From Biostraticola tofi (GTDB lineage: Bacteria; Pseudomonadota; Gammaproteobacteria; Enterobacterales; Enterobacteriaceae), in assembly GCF_004343195.1 (NCBI RefSeq), contig NZ_SMCR01000001.1, positions 720,055-784,054 on the forward strand: DNA of 64,000 nt, given 5' to 3'. Position 1 is the stretch's first letter; every line of letters begins with the position of its first letter. The position numbers and the translations under genes are program-made. Below the pieces are notes generated by a model that saw nothing but the letters and a program-made list of their open reading frames with translations, did no database searches and had not been told where the DNA came from. Positions 9,058 to 19,579 of this stretch are shown in pieces.

Positions 9058-10336
9058 ACAACACCTCCACCGGCAGCAGGCGATTGATCCGCCGTGCCGG
9101 GAACCAGGTGCCGATAAGCGCTATCAATACCGCAATAACCACGACACAGGGCACCACCACCCAGGCAAAACTCAAGGGTATACCGAACAGCATCAGGCCA
9201 ATGGCTTTCGCCAGCATCCAACCGGCGACACAGCCGAGTAAACCACCGAGCACGCCGCTCATTGCCGCTTCCAGGTAAAACAGCAGCATGATTTGCCATT
9301 GGCGTGCGCCCAGTGCTTTCATCAGGCCGATTTCCCTGGCGCGCTCCATGATGGTGCTGGTCATCAGCGAGGCGATGCCCATGGCGGACGCCATCAGCGC
9401 CGCCAGGGTGACCACCGCCAGCAGCAGTTGGATCTTGCCGATGACCACGCCTTCGGAAGCGGCCACCTGCCAGATGGGATGCACTACTGAACCGGAGATG
9501 GCTTCTTCCAGCTGATGTGAAATTGAGGAAACAAACGCGGTGCAATACCACAAATCATATTCTTCCGCCGTCAGTCCATCCAGGTTATCCCTGGCCCGGC
9601 GGGAAAGATCATTTTCCGGCACCGTCAGCGCCGATACTCTGATGGCCTGAACTTTACCCGGCAGTCCCATCAATTGCTGGACCTGCGTCAGCGGCATCAC
9701 CAACCGGCTTTCTTCATCGCCGCCGGTCGCCAGCAGGCCGGTAATGCGCATTTCCATCCGGCCATGGCTGCCGATTAGCAAAAGCCGATCGCCGGTTTTC
9801 CAGCCGCTTTGCTGGGCAAGCTGCCGACCAATAAGCATTTCGCCGACTTCGCCAGGCTTGGCCGGTTCAGCGGGATAATGGCCGGTCACCCGCCAGTAGG
9901 GGCTTACTGCCTGCTGACCGGTACGATAATCCGTCTCGTCCGGAATGGCGACCGGTTGTGAGAAGAAGGTGCCGAGCACCGGCACCGAACGATCGCCGAT
10001 CCGGACTTCGCCACTGAGCAGTGGCGTAAAACCGACGATATTATTACGCCAGAAGATATCCTTGATATTGGGCAGTTCGGTCTGATCGAGGAGATCCTGG
10101 CCGGACAACGGACTGCCGCGCTCACCGAACAGGTCCGGCAGCGCCGCCTGCCCGGCGGGTTCAATCAGGATATTCGCGCCATAGGATTTGAGCTCGCGCG
10201 CCATTTTGTCGCCGATATCGATCGACACCGCCAGCAGGGCGGAAATCAGGCCCGCGGCCAGGAAAACCGTCAGCACCGCCAGGCTTTTACGGCCAATATT
10301 TCGCCGCCAGGACTGTCTCAGCATTCGCCACAGCAT
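9047..10336 (-). CDS. FtsX/MacB-family permease, first of pair in Fet iron operon
   Basis: A 429-residue membrane protein of the MacB/FtsX type: an N-terminal helix, a long periplasmic domain (about residues 45–300) and three C-terminal helices around a RAREIGLMKALGA loop that normally couples to the ATPase. It follows the DUF2318 gene by five bases and overlaps the next permease gene. In homologous P19/FTR1 operons of Campylobacter and uropathogenic E. coli, two such permeases and one ATPase always accompany the iron proteins; that comparison is from family knowledge. Confidence 0.88.
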   Translation of the reverse strand: MLWRMLRQSWRRNIGRKSLAVLTVFLAAGLISALLAVSIDIGDKMARELKSYGANILIEPAGQAALPDLFGERGSPLSGQDLLDQTELPNIKDIFWRNNIVGFTPLLSGEVRIGDRSVPVLGTFFSQPVAIPDETDYRTGQQAVSPYWRVTGHYPAEPAKPGEVGEMLIGRQLAQQSGWKTGDRLLLIGSHGRMEMRITGLLATGGDEESRLVMPLTQVQQLMGLPGKVQAIRVSALTVPENDLSRRARDNLDGLTAEEYDLWYCTAFVSSISHQLEEAISGSVVHPIWQVAASEGVVIGKIQLLLAVVTLAALMASAMGIASLMTSTIMERAREIGLMKALGARQWQIMLLFYLEAAMSGVLGGLLGCVAGWMLAKAIGLMLFGIPLSFAWVVVPCVVVIAVLIALIGTWFPARRINRLLPVEVLYGN

Positions 10337-10341
10337 GGTGT

Positions 10342-11730
10342 CTATTCGTCCTCCGGCGCTGACGCAGCTGCCGCCACAAAAGCGGTCGGCTGGCTGCGAA
10401 AGCGGTTATAGTTGGCTTCGCTGGCAAAGAAATACAGTTTGCCGCCATAGCTGTACTTATGTTCAGCGCTGATATTGGTCAAACGAGTGCCATCAACCGG
10501 ATCGGCCACATTCAGTGTCACTACGGTGGTGAAGTAGTTAACCCCCGCCTGCAGTGCCGGCTTACTGACAACCAACTCCACGTCGTCGTTATGCCAGTCG
10601 TCGATCGGTATCGGGTTGCAGCCGCCCGGCTTGCCAATGGAGGGGATAAAGATGTGAACGCCGCAGGCGACGCAAATGACCTGGTTACCTTCCATCACAT
10701 AGCCCTGATCGCCGCACAGCAGGCAGGCGTCGAACACCACGCCCAGCCGCAACCGGTCCGGATAGCGGTTAATCACAAAAAATCGCACCGCTTTGCCGTC
10801 ATCGGCAATCCAGACGAAACGGTGCAGCTTGCCATCGCGCACCTGGTCTATCGGGATATGCAACTGACCATCGGCGCTCAGCTTTACCTCCAGAGCTTCG
10901 GAGAGCCGGGGCGGCCGGGAGGCGATCAGATCCCAATACAGCTGCCCGGACCCCACGACTGCCGCGGCGCCCATCATCACCAGCATACTGCGGCGAGCAT
11001 CCCGGTACTGGGCGGTAGCCTTACGCCGGGCCACTGGCTGTCGTTGGGCCTGTAAGCCAGCGCGCAGGCGGAGCAATGCCGGCAGGCAAGATGCCGCCAT
11101 CAAAACCAGCAGCACTGCGCACAGGTAATTAAGCCAGCGGCTGTTGTTGGTGACCTGCGCCACAAAGCTCAGGCGGGTTTTAGTCAGGTCCGAGAGCGAA
11201 AGCTTCATCATCAGCAGCATCGCCTGACCGGACAGCGGCAGCAGCAACATCACAGCCAGCAGCAATAACAGCGGCCAGCGCAGCGCCGGGCAGCGCCGCA
11301 CCAGCAGCGTCACCAGGGACGCGATAAGCGCCAGCAGGGCGATGGCCAGCACCACGGCGCTGAGATTGAGCAGTAACTCGGTATTGATAACGCCGGTCGG
11401 CGTCAAGGCGCTGAGGTTGGGATCAGTGCTCCAATGCATCGCTGCGCCAGCGATAAGTATCGCTTGAATCATCGCGCCAGCCGATAGGGAACGGCTGAAC
11501 TGGCCCAGTAGACACACCACCACGGCAACGACTTCAGTTACCACCAGCAGCAATTGTGCTAGCTGCCCAGCAGGAAGATGATGCCCGGCAGTGATACCGG
11601 CCGCCAGGGCAAGCAGGTTCAGCCACACCAGCGCACGCAACCCGGGCACCGGGCGTCTGACCCAGTTCAGGCCGCAGCACAGCACTACCGGCAGAAAAGC
11701 CTGCAATACGGTAATGAAAAAATAATTCAT
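10342..11730 (-). CDS. DUF2318 Fe-S membrane protein of the Fet iron operon
   Basis: A 462-residue protein with about eight hydrophobic helices in the first 250 residues, a further helix near residue 265, and a C-terminal extracytoplasmic DUF2318 domain. The domain carries cysteines in CLLCGDQGY, CVACGVHIF and GGCNPI, a likely metal or Fe-S site. The ATG at 11728–11730 is chosen because it begins directly with a membrane helix (MNYFFITVLQAF); the reading frame is open further upstream, but only to a TTG with no ribosome site. In P19/FTR1 operons this protein is thought to take part in electron transfer to periplasmic iron, which is inference. Confidence 0.87.
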   Translation of the reverse strand: MNYFFITVLQAFLPVVLCCGLNWVRRPVPGLRALVWLNLLALAAGITAGHHLPAGQLAQLLLVVTEVVAVVVCLLGQFSRSLSAGAMIQAILIAGAAMHWSTDPNLSALTPTGVINTELLLNLSAVVLAIALLALIASLVTLLVRRCPALRWPLLLLLAVMLLLPLSGQAMLLMMKLSLSDLTKTRLSFVAQVTNNSRWLNYLCAVLLVLMAASCLPALLRLRAGLQAQRQPVARRKATAQYRDARRSMLVMMGAAAVVGSGQLYWDLIASRPPRLSEALEVKLSADGQLHIPIDQVRDGKLHRFVWIADDGKAVRFFVINRYPDRLRLGVVFDACLLCGDQGYVMEGNQVICVACGVHIFIPSIGKPGGCNPIPIDDWHNDDVELVVSKPALQAGVNYFTTVVTLNVADPVDGTRLTNISAEHKYSYGGKLYFFASEANYNRFRSQPTAFVAAAASAPEDE

Positions 11731-11835
11731 GACAGCTACTCGGGATGGATAGCGCGCCGGCATGCGGCAGACCCGCACGTCGGCAGCAGACAAGGCAGGC
11801 CACCCCTCAGACTATCGGTGTGGCCCAAATCGGTC

Positions 11836-12363
11836 TTAGTTCAGGCCGACATATTTAAAATCGTAGCTGACATCAAACGGTTTCCACCAGCGACCAACGC
11901 CGGTTTCGCTATCGGTATGCCGGTGAAGACCGGCTTTTGACGGCGGTTCGATATGGTAGGTGACTTTATAGTTACCTACACCCATCATCTTGATGTTAGC
12001 GCCATAATGCGGGCCATCGCTGGCGACCATCGGCATAAAGGTGCCTTCTTGTTTGTCCCCGGTGTCGGTATTGACCAGCGTATAATTGATGGTCAAGTAC
12101 GGCATCCATTCGCCGGCGCCAAAGCCATTTTTATTGCCTTCCACCGCATGGATATCCGCTTCCAGATGGATATCCGCCTTGGCGGCGGGCAGGCCCATAC
12201 CACGAGGCTCCATATCTATCGGTTGCAGATATACCGCTGCAATTTCCATTTCATTGAGGGTAACGGCTTCACCGGCAGGGTGCTCAGTGAAGGCAAAGGC
12301 TGCAGGTGCCGCCAATACCGCCGCAGCGATGGCTGTAGCCATCAGGCTTCTGGTCATCTTCAT
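11836..12363 (-). CDS. fetP: Periplasmic P19/FetP-type iron and copper binding protein
   Basis: A 175-residue secreted protein of the P19 (Tpd, iron-transporter) family. A signal peptide ends near AFA (residue 24), and the mature part is rich in Met and His (IDMEPRGMGLPAA, GLHRHTDSETG), as in the copper/iron sites of FetP and Campylobacter P19. Several ATG codons are clustered at the start; ATG at 12361–12363 is preferred because a GAGG site lies nine bases upstream, whereas it abuts the first ATG. It sits directly after the FTR1 permease gene. The family delivers ferric iron to, or prepares it for, the partner permease. Confidence 0.92.
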   Translation of the reverse strand: MKMTRSLMATAIAAAVLAAPAAFAFTEHPAGEAVTLNEMEIAAVYLQPIDMEPRGMGLPAAKADIHLEADIHAVEGNKNGFGAGEWMPYLTINYTLVNTDTGDKQEGTFMPMVASDGPHYGANIKMMGVGNYKVTYHIEPPSKAGLHRHTDSETGVGRWWKPFDVSYDFKYVGLN

Positions 12364-12411
12364 TAACATCATCCTCTGTCATAAACGGGGTTTTTTATTT
12401 ATTGTTTTACT

Positions 12412-14361
12412 CTACATCGCTTCCGGTAGTGCCATGGCACCGGCACGCCTGCGCATCACCCACAGGGCAATCAAGGCGGCCAGCAGCAAAATAATCTGCG
12501 GGAACAGGGTTTCCATATAGGGATAAATGCCCAGAGCGCTGACTTCCGGCACCCCTGGCAGCAGGGTCGGCTCGAACAATTTGCCTTCAATCAGTTCCAG
12601 CACGCCTTTGCCGGCGAACACAAACGCCATCAGATACATAAAGCAGCCGGTGAACATAAAGAACGGTTTTAACGGCAATTTAACCACCGTGTAGCGCATC
12701 ACCAGGTAGGCAGCGACTAACACCACACAGCCGATGAGGAAACCGGCCAGGATAGACAAATGACCTGTGACGCCGCTGGCGTCGCCCACCAGGGCGTAAT
12801 AAAACAACACCGTCTCTGCGCCTTCGCGGTAGACCGCCAGGAAACTGGTCAGCCATAGCCCGAAAAGAGAGCCACCGGTCAGTGACAGCGACAGCTTGCC
12901 TTCGAGATAGGCCTTCCAGCGGCGTGCTTCTACCTTGGACAACAGCCAGTAGCTCATGGCGAACAGCATCACCATCGCAATCAGCATGGTGATGCCCTCC
13001 AGCAGTTCTCGGCTGGCGCCGGCGTTGGCAAACAGCAGCTGGAATAGACCGGCAGTCAGCACGCTTGCCAGCAGCGCTAGCCAAACCGACTGGCGAATAA
13101 GCGGCAGTTTGTCGCGATGGTCATTTTTAATCAGATAAGCGATGATCGCCGCTACGATCAGTAACGCTTCCAGCCCTTCGCGTACAATGATCATCAAGCT
13201 GTAAAGCAGCAGGCTCCAATGGCTTTCACTGCCCTGGCCCAGCAATTCTGTGGCCTGCGTCAGTGAGGCCTGCAAGGCGTCGGCCTGGGTCTGCAGCAGA
13301 TCAGCTGACTGTCCCGCCTTTATCAGGCTGACCAGACGGGTAAAGTAGCCTTCAAGCGCCGATTTGAACGCCGGGTCCCGGGAGCCGATTTTGTTCTCCA
13401 TGCCGCTGGCTTCGAAACGGTCAAAATAGGCGTCCTGGACCGCCAGCATCGCTTCCTTAGCCTGGCCGTTACGGTATTGCCCAATCGCTGCCGCGATAGC
13501 GCTATTGATATCACGGCTGACGGCGGCCCAGTCGGCATCGCCGCCGCCAGCTGCATCAATGGCGGATGGATCAATGGCAGCTGATTCGACCGGCATGGCT
13601 GACACCGGTTGACTGTCGCGGGTGGTCGGCAGCCCAGGCAGCAGGTCTTCTATATTCTGCAAAAGCGTAGTGACCTGGTAGCCAAGTTCACTCATATTGC
13701 CTGGCTGGCGCGCCAGTGCAATCAGGGCGGTGAACTGCTGATTGATCGAGGCTGCCTCTTTGGAAGATCGATTATTGCGAATCGACATTTCCATTTCCGA
13801 ATTTTTAAAACCCTGGAAATGGGCCTGCTGTGCCTGCTGGCCGGCGGCGGCGAATTGCCCCTGCTGATAAAGCGCCACCGCCTGCGCCAGGGCGTCATCG
13901 ATGGTCTTGAAACTCTGCTGCCAGTAAACGGCAATGTCTTGATTGTCGTATGCGCCATGCTGGGCGGCAGCCACCAGTTTATGGCCCGCGGTCAGTACCG
14001 GCTGCACCTCATCCAGATCTTTTTTCAGCCCATCGATACTGGCCTGGACCTGTTCATGGGGTTTGCCCTCGCCCATCATGCGGCGGATTTCACCAAAGGC
14101 GGCTTCCATTTGATAGCTTTTCTGGGCTGAAATATTGATACGGATCGGCCCTTCGAGATTTTCAAACACTTCAAAATAGGCCATCTGCACTTCACGGCGG
14201 GCTGCGCTGGTTTGCTGCTGCTGATAAAGCTGGCCGGTACTGTCCAGCCGACCTTTGATGTCTGTTATCCAGCGTTGATAATCATCTGCGGCCCACACGG
14301 CGGCGGCACTCAGCAGCCAAAGGACGCAGCACAATATACTGTTACGGCAAAATGAGGTCAT
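12412..14361 (-). CDS. fetM: FTR1-family iron permease with periplasmic repeat domain (FetM-type)
   Basis: A 649-residue protein: signal peptide (SFCRNSILCCVLWLLSAAAV), a periplasmic helical domain of about 340 residues, then a seven-helix FTR1/EfeU permease. The two iron-binding REXXE motifs are present: REGLE near residue 394 and REGAE near 511. The periplasmic domain shows three imperfect repeats of the type AYFDRFEASGMENKI, with glutamates that may bind metal. The ATG at 14359–14361 is chosen because it opens the signal peptide; a TTG 24 bases upstream is the only alternative. It is the first gene of the iron operon, and a PcoA-like or Fur-type promoter could lie in the short region upstream, but I could not identify one securely. 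Confidence 0.92.
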   Translation of the reverse strand: MTSFCRNSILCCVLWLLSAAAVWAADDYQRWITDIKGRLDSTGQLYQQQQTSAARREVQMAYFEVFENLEGPIRINISAQKSYQMEAAFGEIRRMMGEGKPHEQVQASIDGLKKDLDEVQPVLTAGHKLVAAAQHGAYDNQDIAVYWQQSFKTIDDALAQAVALYQQGQFAAAGQQAQQAHFQGFKNSEMEMSIRNNRSSKEAASINQQFTALIALARQPGNMSELGYQVTTLLQNIEDLLPGLPTTRDSQPVSAMPVESAAIDPSAIDAAGGGDADWAAVSRDINSAIAAAIGQYRNGQAKEAMLAVQDAYFDRFEASGMENKIGSRDPAFKSALEGYFTRLVSLIKAGQSADLLQTQADALQASLTQATELLGQGSESHWSLLLYSLMIIVREGLEALLIVAAIIAYLIKNDHRDKLPLIRQSVWLALLASVLTAGLFQLLFANAGASRELLEGITMLIAMVMLFAMSYWLLSKVEARRWKAYLEGKLSLSLTGGSLFGLWLTSFLAVYREGAETVLFYYALVGDASGVTGHLSILAGFLIGCVVLVAAYLVMRYTVVKLPLKPFFMFTGCFMYLMAFVFAGKGVLELIEGKLFEPTLLPGVPEVSALGIYPYMETLFPQIILLLAALIALWVMRRRAGAMALPEAM

Positions 14362-14546
14362 GGGAAGGGCCGACGGCAACGTCAATGAGATTAATTTGCA
14401 TTATCACCTAATAATAGTCACAAACATTGACGGTTATCAAGAAACGAATTTTTCACAGAAACTATTTAACCGTGGGGCGTGAGAAGGTTATGACTTTAAG
14501 GAATATAGCCGAGGTTAACGGACACAAAATACCAGCCTGGCGACAA

Positions 14547-14620
14547 AAAACCGGCCTGGCTGAACTTATCCTCATTACGGGTAATCCCTCTTGAGTATAG
14601 TGTTCAGCCAGGCCGGTTTT
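14547..14620 (-). terminator. Terminator of the nuo operon
   Basis: A perfect 19-base inverted repeat (14547–14565 with 14602–14620) separated by 36 bases. Read on the minus strand just after the nuoN stop, the second arm is followed by a run of T residues, as expected for intrinsic termination. The arms are unusually long, and transcription from the other side would form the same stem. Confidence 0.75.
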
Positions 14621-14626
14621 CAGGGT

Positions 14627-16084
14627 TTACATCAGGGGTTGAGCAAGATGAACCAGTGATATCAACGGCTGCGGATAGAGACCGAGCAGCAGCACCATCA
14701 GGGCCGAGATAAGTACCACTACCCCGCCGGCGGTCAATGCCCAGTTGGATGGCGTATCCCGACGCAGACTTTCCGGCGGGCTGAGGTACAGACTGACCAT
14801 GACGCGCAGGTAATAATAAAGGCCGATCGCACTGCCCAGCACCACGGCGCCGGTCAGCCACCAGAGGTGCGCCTGGACGCCAAGCGCCATGATATAGAAC
14901 TTGCCGATAAAGCCCAGCGTCATCGGGATACCGGCCAGGGACAGCATCATCACCGTCAGCACGGCCGACAGGATTGGCTTATGCCAGAACAGGCCACGGT
15001 ACGAATACAGCGAGTCCGCATCGTCGCCCCGGTGTGGGCTGGACATCAGACTGACCACGCCGAAGGCGCCCAGGCTGCTGAACAGATAACCGGCCAGATA
15101 AACAGCCACCGCTTCCAGTGCCAGCACCTGCTGCTGAACGGCCACCAGGCCGACCATCAGATAGCCAAGATGGGAAATGGATGAATAGCCCAGCAGGCGT
15201 TTGATGTTGCTTTGCCCCAGCGCCATCAAGTTACCAAACAGGATGGAGGCAACGGCGATAATACTCAGCACCAGCCGCACCACTTCACTGTTGGTCACCG
15301 GGGCATACAGGAACAGTCGCATCACCACGGCAAAGATCGCTATCTTGCTGGCGGTAGCCAGAAATGTCGATACCGGTGCCGGCGCACCTTGATAGACATC
15401 AGGGGTCCACAGATGGAACGGCACCAGCGACAGTTTGAAACCGAGGCCGACAATCATCATGCCCAGTCCGGCCAGCAGCAGCGGCTGATGCAGCATGGCA
15501 TCATTAAGCTTGCTGCCCAGGCCAGCGAACGACAGGTCTCCGGCGTTGGCATAGATAAGCGCTATGCCGAACAGCAGAAAGGACGACGCGGCCGCCGACA
15601 GCAGGGTGTATTTGATACTGGCCTCGAGCGAGCGCTTCAGCCGGTAGGCGTAGCCCACCAGGCCGAACAGCGGCAGAGAAATCAACTCGATACCCAGGAA
15701 CAGCGACCCCATATGATTGGCGCCGGACAGCAGAATGCCGCCCATCGCGGCGATAAGCACCAGCAGATAGAACTCGTCCTTGTTGCTGGTATAGCCCGCC
15801 AGCCAGGAATAGGCAAAGGTGCTGGTCGCCAGACTGGCCAACAGCACCAGGGCGGTATAGAACATCGAGAAACCGTCGACCCGCACCAGCGGAGTCACAT
15901 CCTGAGGGCCTACCTGGCCAACAAACCACAGCGACAGCAATGCCAGGTTGAGGCCGATTACCGTCAGGGTGGCATTAACAAAGTGGTTGCGTCGCCACGC
16001 AATGCAAAGCATCACAACCACCACCGTCAATCCGACGATCAGAAGCGGTAACAGTGCAATCAGTTGTTGAGGAGTTATTGTCAT
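14627..16084 (-). CDS. nuoN: NADH-quinone oxidoreductase subunit N
   Basis: A 485-residue polytopic subunit (about 14 helices) of the complex I membrane arm, the same length as E. coli NuoN and very similar throughout (start [15 protein letters not shown]). It is one of three antiporter-like proton channels; conserved block [19 protein letters not shown] is present. It is the last gene of the nuo operon, six bases after nuoM, and is followed by a strong inverted-repeat terminator. Confidence 0.97.
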   Translation of the reverse strand: MTITPQQLIALLPLLIVGLTVVVVMLCIAWRRNHFVNATLTVIGLNLALLSLWFVGQVGPQDVTPLVRVDGFSMFYTALVLLASLATSTFAYSWLAGYTSNKDEFYLLVLIAAMGGILLSGANHMGSLFLGIELISLPLFGLVGYAYRLKRSLEASIKYTLLSAAASSFLLFGIALIYANAGDLSFAGLGSKLNDAMLHQPLLLAGLGMMIVGLGFKLSLVPFHLWTPDVYQGAPAPVSTFLATASKIAIFAVVMRLFLYAPVTNSEVVRLVLSIIAVASILFGNLMALGQSNIKRLLGYSSISHLGYLMVGLVAVQQQVLALEAVAVYLAGYLFSSLGAFGVVSLMSSPHRGDDADSLYSYRGLFWHKPILSAVLTVMMLSLAGIPMTLGFIGKFYIMALGVQAHLWWLTGAVVLGSAIGLYYYLRVMVSLYLSPPESLRRDTPSNWALTAGGVVVLISALMVLLLGLYPQPLISLVHLAQPLM

Positions 16085-16090
16085 GGCGAA

Positions 16091-17626
16091 TTACGGCCTT
16101 GTTGTTGAAAGGGTTGAACCGGCGTCATTGAGCGTGAACCAGTGCTGGATATTACCCATTGCCGCTCCTGAAGTATCCAGGATCGGCTGTGGATACAGTC
16201 CCAGCAGCACCAGCAGCACCACCAGCAGCATGATGATCAGCAACTCGCGCAAGGTCATACCCGGCAATGGCTCGGTCGATTTAGCCGGTCCGTAGTAGGC
16301 ACGCTGCATCATGATGAGCGAATAAACCGATGCAAACACCAGCCCGAAGGTGGCGATGACGGTGATGACCGGCACCACCGGGAAGCTGCCAAGCAGAATG
16401 GTGAATTCGCCGACAAAGTTACCGGTGCCCGGCATGCCGAGGGTCGCGACCGCGAAAAACAGCGACAGCGCCGGAATGAATTTGATCCGGCTCCACAGGC
16501 CGCCCATCTGGCGCATATCACGGGTATGCAGGCGCTCATAAAGCTGGCCGCAGATGATAAACATGCCGGCGGCGGAAAGCCCGTGGGCAATCATCTGAAT
16601 CACTGCGCCTTGGTAGGCAAGCTGGCTGCCGGTATAGATGGCAATTAGCACAAAGCCCATATGGGAGACGCTGGTGTAGGCGATAAGGCGTTTGATATCG
16701 GTCTGGGAAAATGCCATCCAGGCACCGTAGAAAATACCGATGATACCCAGCCACATGGCGATCGGGGCAAACTCATGGGAAGCATTGGGAAACAGCGGCA
16801 GGCTGAAACGCAGCAGACCATAGGCTGCGGTCTTCAGCAGTATGCCGGCCAGATCGACCGAGCCGGCGGTCGGCGCCTGACTATGGGCATCAGGCAGCCA
16901 GCCATGCAACGGCACCACCGGCATTTTCACTGCAAACGCCAGGAAGAAGCCCAGCATCAGCAGATATTCGACCGTATGGGACATCGGCGTATTCAACAAG
17001 TCTTCGTAATTGAAGGTCCAAAGCCCGGTGGCATTGTAATGCACGAATACCAGGCCGAGGATCGCCACCAGCATGACCAGACCGCTGGCCTGGGTGTAGA
17101 TGAAGAATTTGGTGGCGGCGGTGATGCGGGTCTTGCCGTCAGACGCTTTGTGTCCCCAAAGCGCAATCAGGAAGTACATCGGCACCAGCATCATTTCCCA
17201 GAAGAAGAAGAACAGAAACAGGTCAATGGCCAGGAACACGCCGATAACGCCGCCCAGGATCCACAGCAGGTTAAGGTGGAAGAAGCCCTGGTAGCGTTGG
17301 ATTTCACGCCACGAACACAGGATTGCCAATACGCCTAGCAACCCGGTCAGCACCACCATCAGCAGCGAAAGACCATCCAGCGCCAGATGGATTGAGATAC
17401 CGAAGCGCGGGATCCAGGGCAGCTGGAACTCTTCCTGCCATTGAGGCAGTCCCTGAGCTGTTGCCAAGGTGTAGCCGCCCTGCAGCCATAATTGCAGCGA
17501 AAGTACCAGTGTCAGCCCCATTGCGATCAAGGCAATCCAGCGCGGCACGCGGGTGCCAAAGCGCTCGAACTGCCAGCAGAGCAGACCGCCGATAAAGGGG
17601 ATAAGTATCAGCCAAGGTAGTAGCAT
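16091..17626 (-). CDS. nuoM: NADH-quinone oxidoreductase subunit M
   Basis: A 511-residue antiporter-like subunit of the complex I membrane arm (E. coli NuoM has 509). Typical blocks include FFFWEMMLVPMYFLIALWG, with the functionally important glutamate, and VVPLHGWLPDAHSQAPTAGS. It lies between nuoL and nuoN and should contribute one proton channel. Confidence 0.97.
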   Translation of the reverse strand: MLLPWLILIPFIGGLLCWQFERFGTRVPRWIALIAMGLTLVLSLQLWLQGGYTLATAQGLPQWQEEFQLPWIPRFGISIHLALDGLSLLMVVLTGLLGVLAILCSWREIQRYQGFFHLNLLWILGGVIGVFLAIDLFLFFFFWEMMLVPMYFLIALWGHKASDGKTRITAATKFFIYTQASGLVMLVAILGLVFVHYNATGLWTFNYEDLLNTPMSHTVEYLLMLGFFLAFAVKMPVVPLHGWLPDAHSQAPTAGSVDLAGILLKTAAYGLLRFSLPLFPNASHEFAPIAMWLGIIGIFYGAWMAFSQTDIKRLIAYTSVSHMGFVLIAIYTGSQLAYQGAVIQMIAHGLSAAGMFIICGQLYERLHTRDMRQMGGLWSRIKFIPALSLFFAVATLGMPGTGNFVGEFTILLGSFPVVPVITVIATFGLVFASVYSLIMMQRAYYGPAKSTEPLPGMTLRELLIIMLLVVLLVLLGLYPQPILDTSGAAMGNIQHWFTLNDAGSTLSTTRP

Positions 17627-17734
17627 GGCGTTTTGCGTCCCTAAAGTGTAAAAATCAAAAAACTTGCCCTGGAAGCGGGGAGGCGATACTGCCCTGCCCC
17701 ATTTCCGCGACTGTGATGCCGTCCTGACTAGCCG

Positions 17735-19579
17735 TTAAACGAATACCAGCAGCGCTATCACAATAACCGCACCAAGACTCATCGACGCGGCATACCACCG
17801 CAGTTGGCCGCTCTCGCTGACCAGCAGGCCGCGTCCGGACAGGCGTGCAATAACCGCCGGGACGTTCATCAGGCTGTTAAGCGGATCGCGCTGCAGCAGG
17901 CGTGCGATAGCCAGATAAGGCCTGACGAAAATCTTGTCGTATAGCCAGTCGAAGCCCCAGGCATTGAACCACAGCACACTCAGCAACCGGCCCGGCGCGC
18001 TGTTGGCGATACGGTGCACCAGGGTGCGCTTGCCCAGATACAGCGCCGCCGCCAGCAGGATGCCGACGATGGCGACCACGCCCGAGGTGATTTCCAGTGT
18101 CATTTTGCCGTCATGGCCAAAATCGCTCTCCGGCAGTACGCCGGCCAGCGGCGGGCTGATAAGCGCCCCGATAAAGGTGGACAGCACCAGCAGTACCAGC
18201 AACGGCAGATGGTGAGTAATGCCCTTGCCGGCGTGCGCTTTGATTTTTTCCTTGCCATGGAACACAACGAAAATCATGCGGAAGGTGTAAAGCGAGGTCA
18301 GGAAAGCCCCGGCCAGTCCCGCCAGCATCAGGTTCATATGTCCATTGGCCATCGCCCCCCACAGAATCTCATCCTTGCTGTAGAAGCCGGCGGTAATCAG
18401 CGGCAGTGCCGACAGCGCCGCGCCTCCGACCAGGAAGCAGGCATAGACCAGCGGAATCGACTTGCGCAGCCCGCCCATCTTGAAGATGTTCTGCTCATGG
18501 TGGCAGGCCAGTATCACTGAACCTGATGACAGGAACAGCAGCGCCTTGAAGAAAGCATGGGTCATCAGGTGGAATATCGCCGCGTCCCACGCCTGGACAC
18601 CGAGCGCCAGAAACATATAGCCGATCTGACTCATGGTGGAATAGGCCAGTACCCGCTTGATATCAGTCTGCACCAGGGCGGCGAAGCCCGCCAGGACCAG
18701 CGTCACCGCACCAACGATCCCCACCAGGTGCAGTATTTCGGGCGCCATCAGGAACAGACCATGGGTGCGGGCTATCAGGTAGACACCGGCGGTCACCATG
18801 GTCGCGGCGTGGATCAGCGCTGAAACCGGCGTTGGACCGGCCATGGCGTCCGCCAGCCAGGTCTGCAGCGGCAGCTGAGCTGATTTACCGACCGCGCCGC
18901 CGAGCAGCATCAGGGTCGCCCAGGTGATCGCCGGCGAGCCCTCAGCCAGTTTCTGCGGTGCCAGTACCATCATATCGTGGAAGTTCAGGGTGCCCAGTTC
19001 GCGATAGAGAATAAACAGAGCAAATGCCAGCAGCACATCGCCGACCCGGGTGACGATAAAAGCTTTCATCGCCGCCGCACCGTTCTTCGACTCGGTGTAG
19101 TAGAACCCAATCAGCAGATAGCTGCAGAGCCCTACCCCTTCCCAGCCCAGATACATCAGCAGCAGGTTATCCGCCAGCACCAGTATCACCATGCTGGCGA
19201 TAAACAGGTTGGTATAGGCAAAGAAGCGCGAGTAGCCCTCTTCTGAACGCATGTACCAGGAGGCAAACAGATGGATAAAGAAGCCGACGCCGGTCACCAC
19301 CGACAACATGGTCAGTGACAGGCCATCCAATGACAGGGCTATCGGTATCGAGAAGTCGCCGACCGACATCCAGTTCCACAAGTGCTGATGGAATACGCTC
19401 GATTCCCCGGTGCGATGGGTCATGAAGTCTATCGCTACCCATAGGGTAGTCAGGGCCGCCAGACCGACGGACCCCACGCCCACCGCTGCGCTGGTATTTT
19501 CAGACCAGCGTCCGCGGGAAAACGCCAGCAGCAGGAATCCCAGTAACGGAAACAGTATGGTTAAGTAGAGTAGGTTCAT
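17735..19579 (-). CDS. nuoL: NADH-quinone oxidoreductase subunit L
   Basis: A 614-residue subunit at the distal end of the complex I membrane arm (E. coli 613). The antiporter core contains [19 protein letters not shown] and [20 protein letters not shown]; the C-terminal part includes the long lateral helix that braces the arm. It overlaps nuoK by four bases (ATGA). A 108-base gap before nuoM is the largest in this part of the operon. Confidence 0.97.
   Translation of the reverse strand: MNLLYLTILFPLLGFLLLAFSRGRWSENTSAAVGVGSVGLAALTTLWVAIDFMTHRTGESSVFHQHLWNWMSVGDFSIPIALSLDGLSLTMLSVVTGVGFFIHLFASWYMRSEEGYSRFFAYTNLFIASMVILVLADNLLLMYLGWEGVGLCSYLLIGFYYTESKNGAAAMKAFIVTRVGDVLLAFALFILYRELGTLNFHDMMVLAPQKLAEGSPAITWATLMLLGGAVGKSAQLPLQTWLADAMAGPTPVSALIHAATMVTAGVYLIARTHGLFLMAPEILHLVGIVGAVTLVLAGFAALVQTDIKRVLAYSTMSQIGYMFLALGVQAWDAAIFHLMTHAFFKALLFLSSGSVILACHHEQNIFKMGGLRKSIPLVYACFLVGGAALSALPLITAGFYSKDEILWGAMANGHMNLMLAGLAGAFLTSLYTFRMIFVVFHGKEKIKAHAGKGITHHLPLLVLLVLSTFIGALISPPLAGVLPESDFGHDGKMTLEITSGVVAIVGILLAAALYLGKRTLVHRIANSAPGRLLSVLWFNAWGFDWLYDKIFVRPYLAIARLLQRDPLNSLMNVPAVIARLSGRGLLVSESGQLRWYAASMSLGAVIVIALLVFV

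Noticed and set aside
14386-14520. Fur box upstream of the FTR1 gene
   Set aside because: Only a half-site-like gcattatc (14398–14405) is visible; a full 19-base Fur palindrome could not be found by eye.
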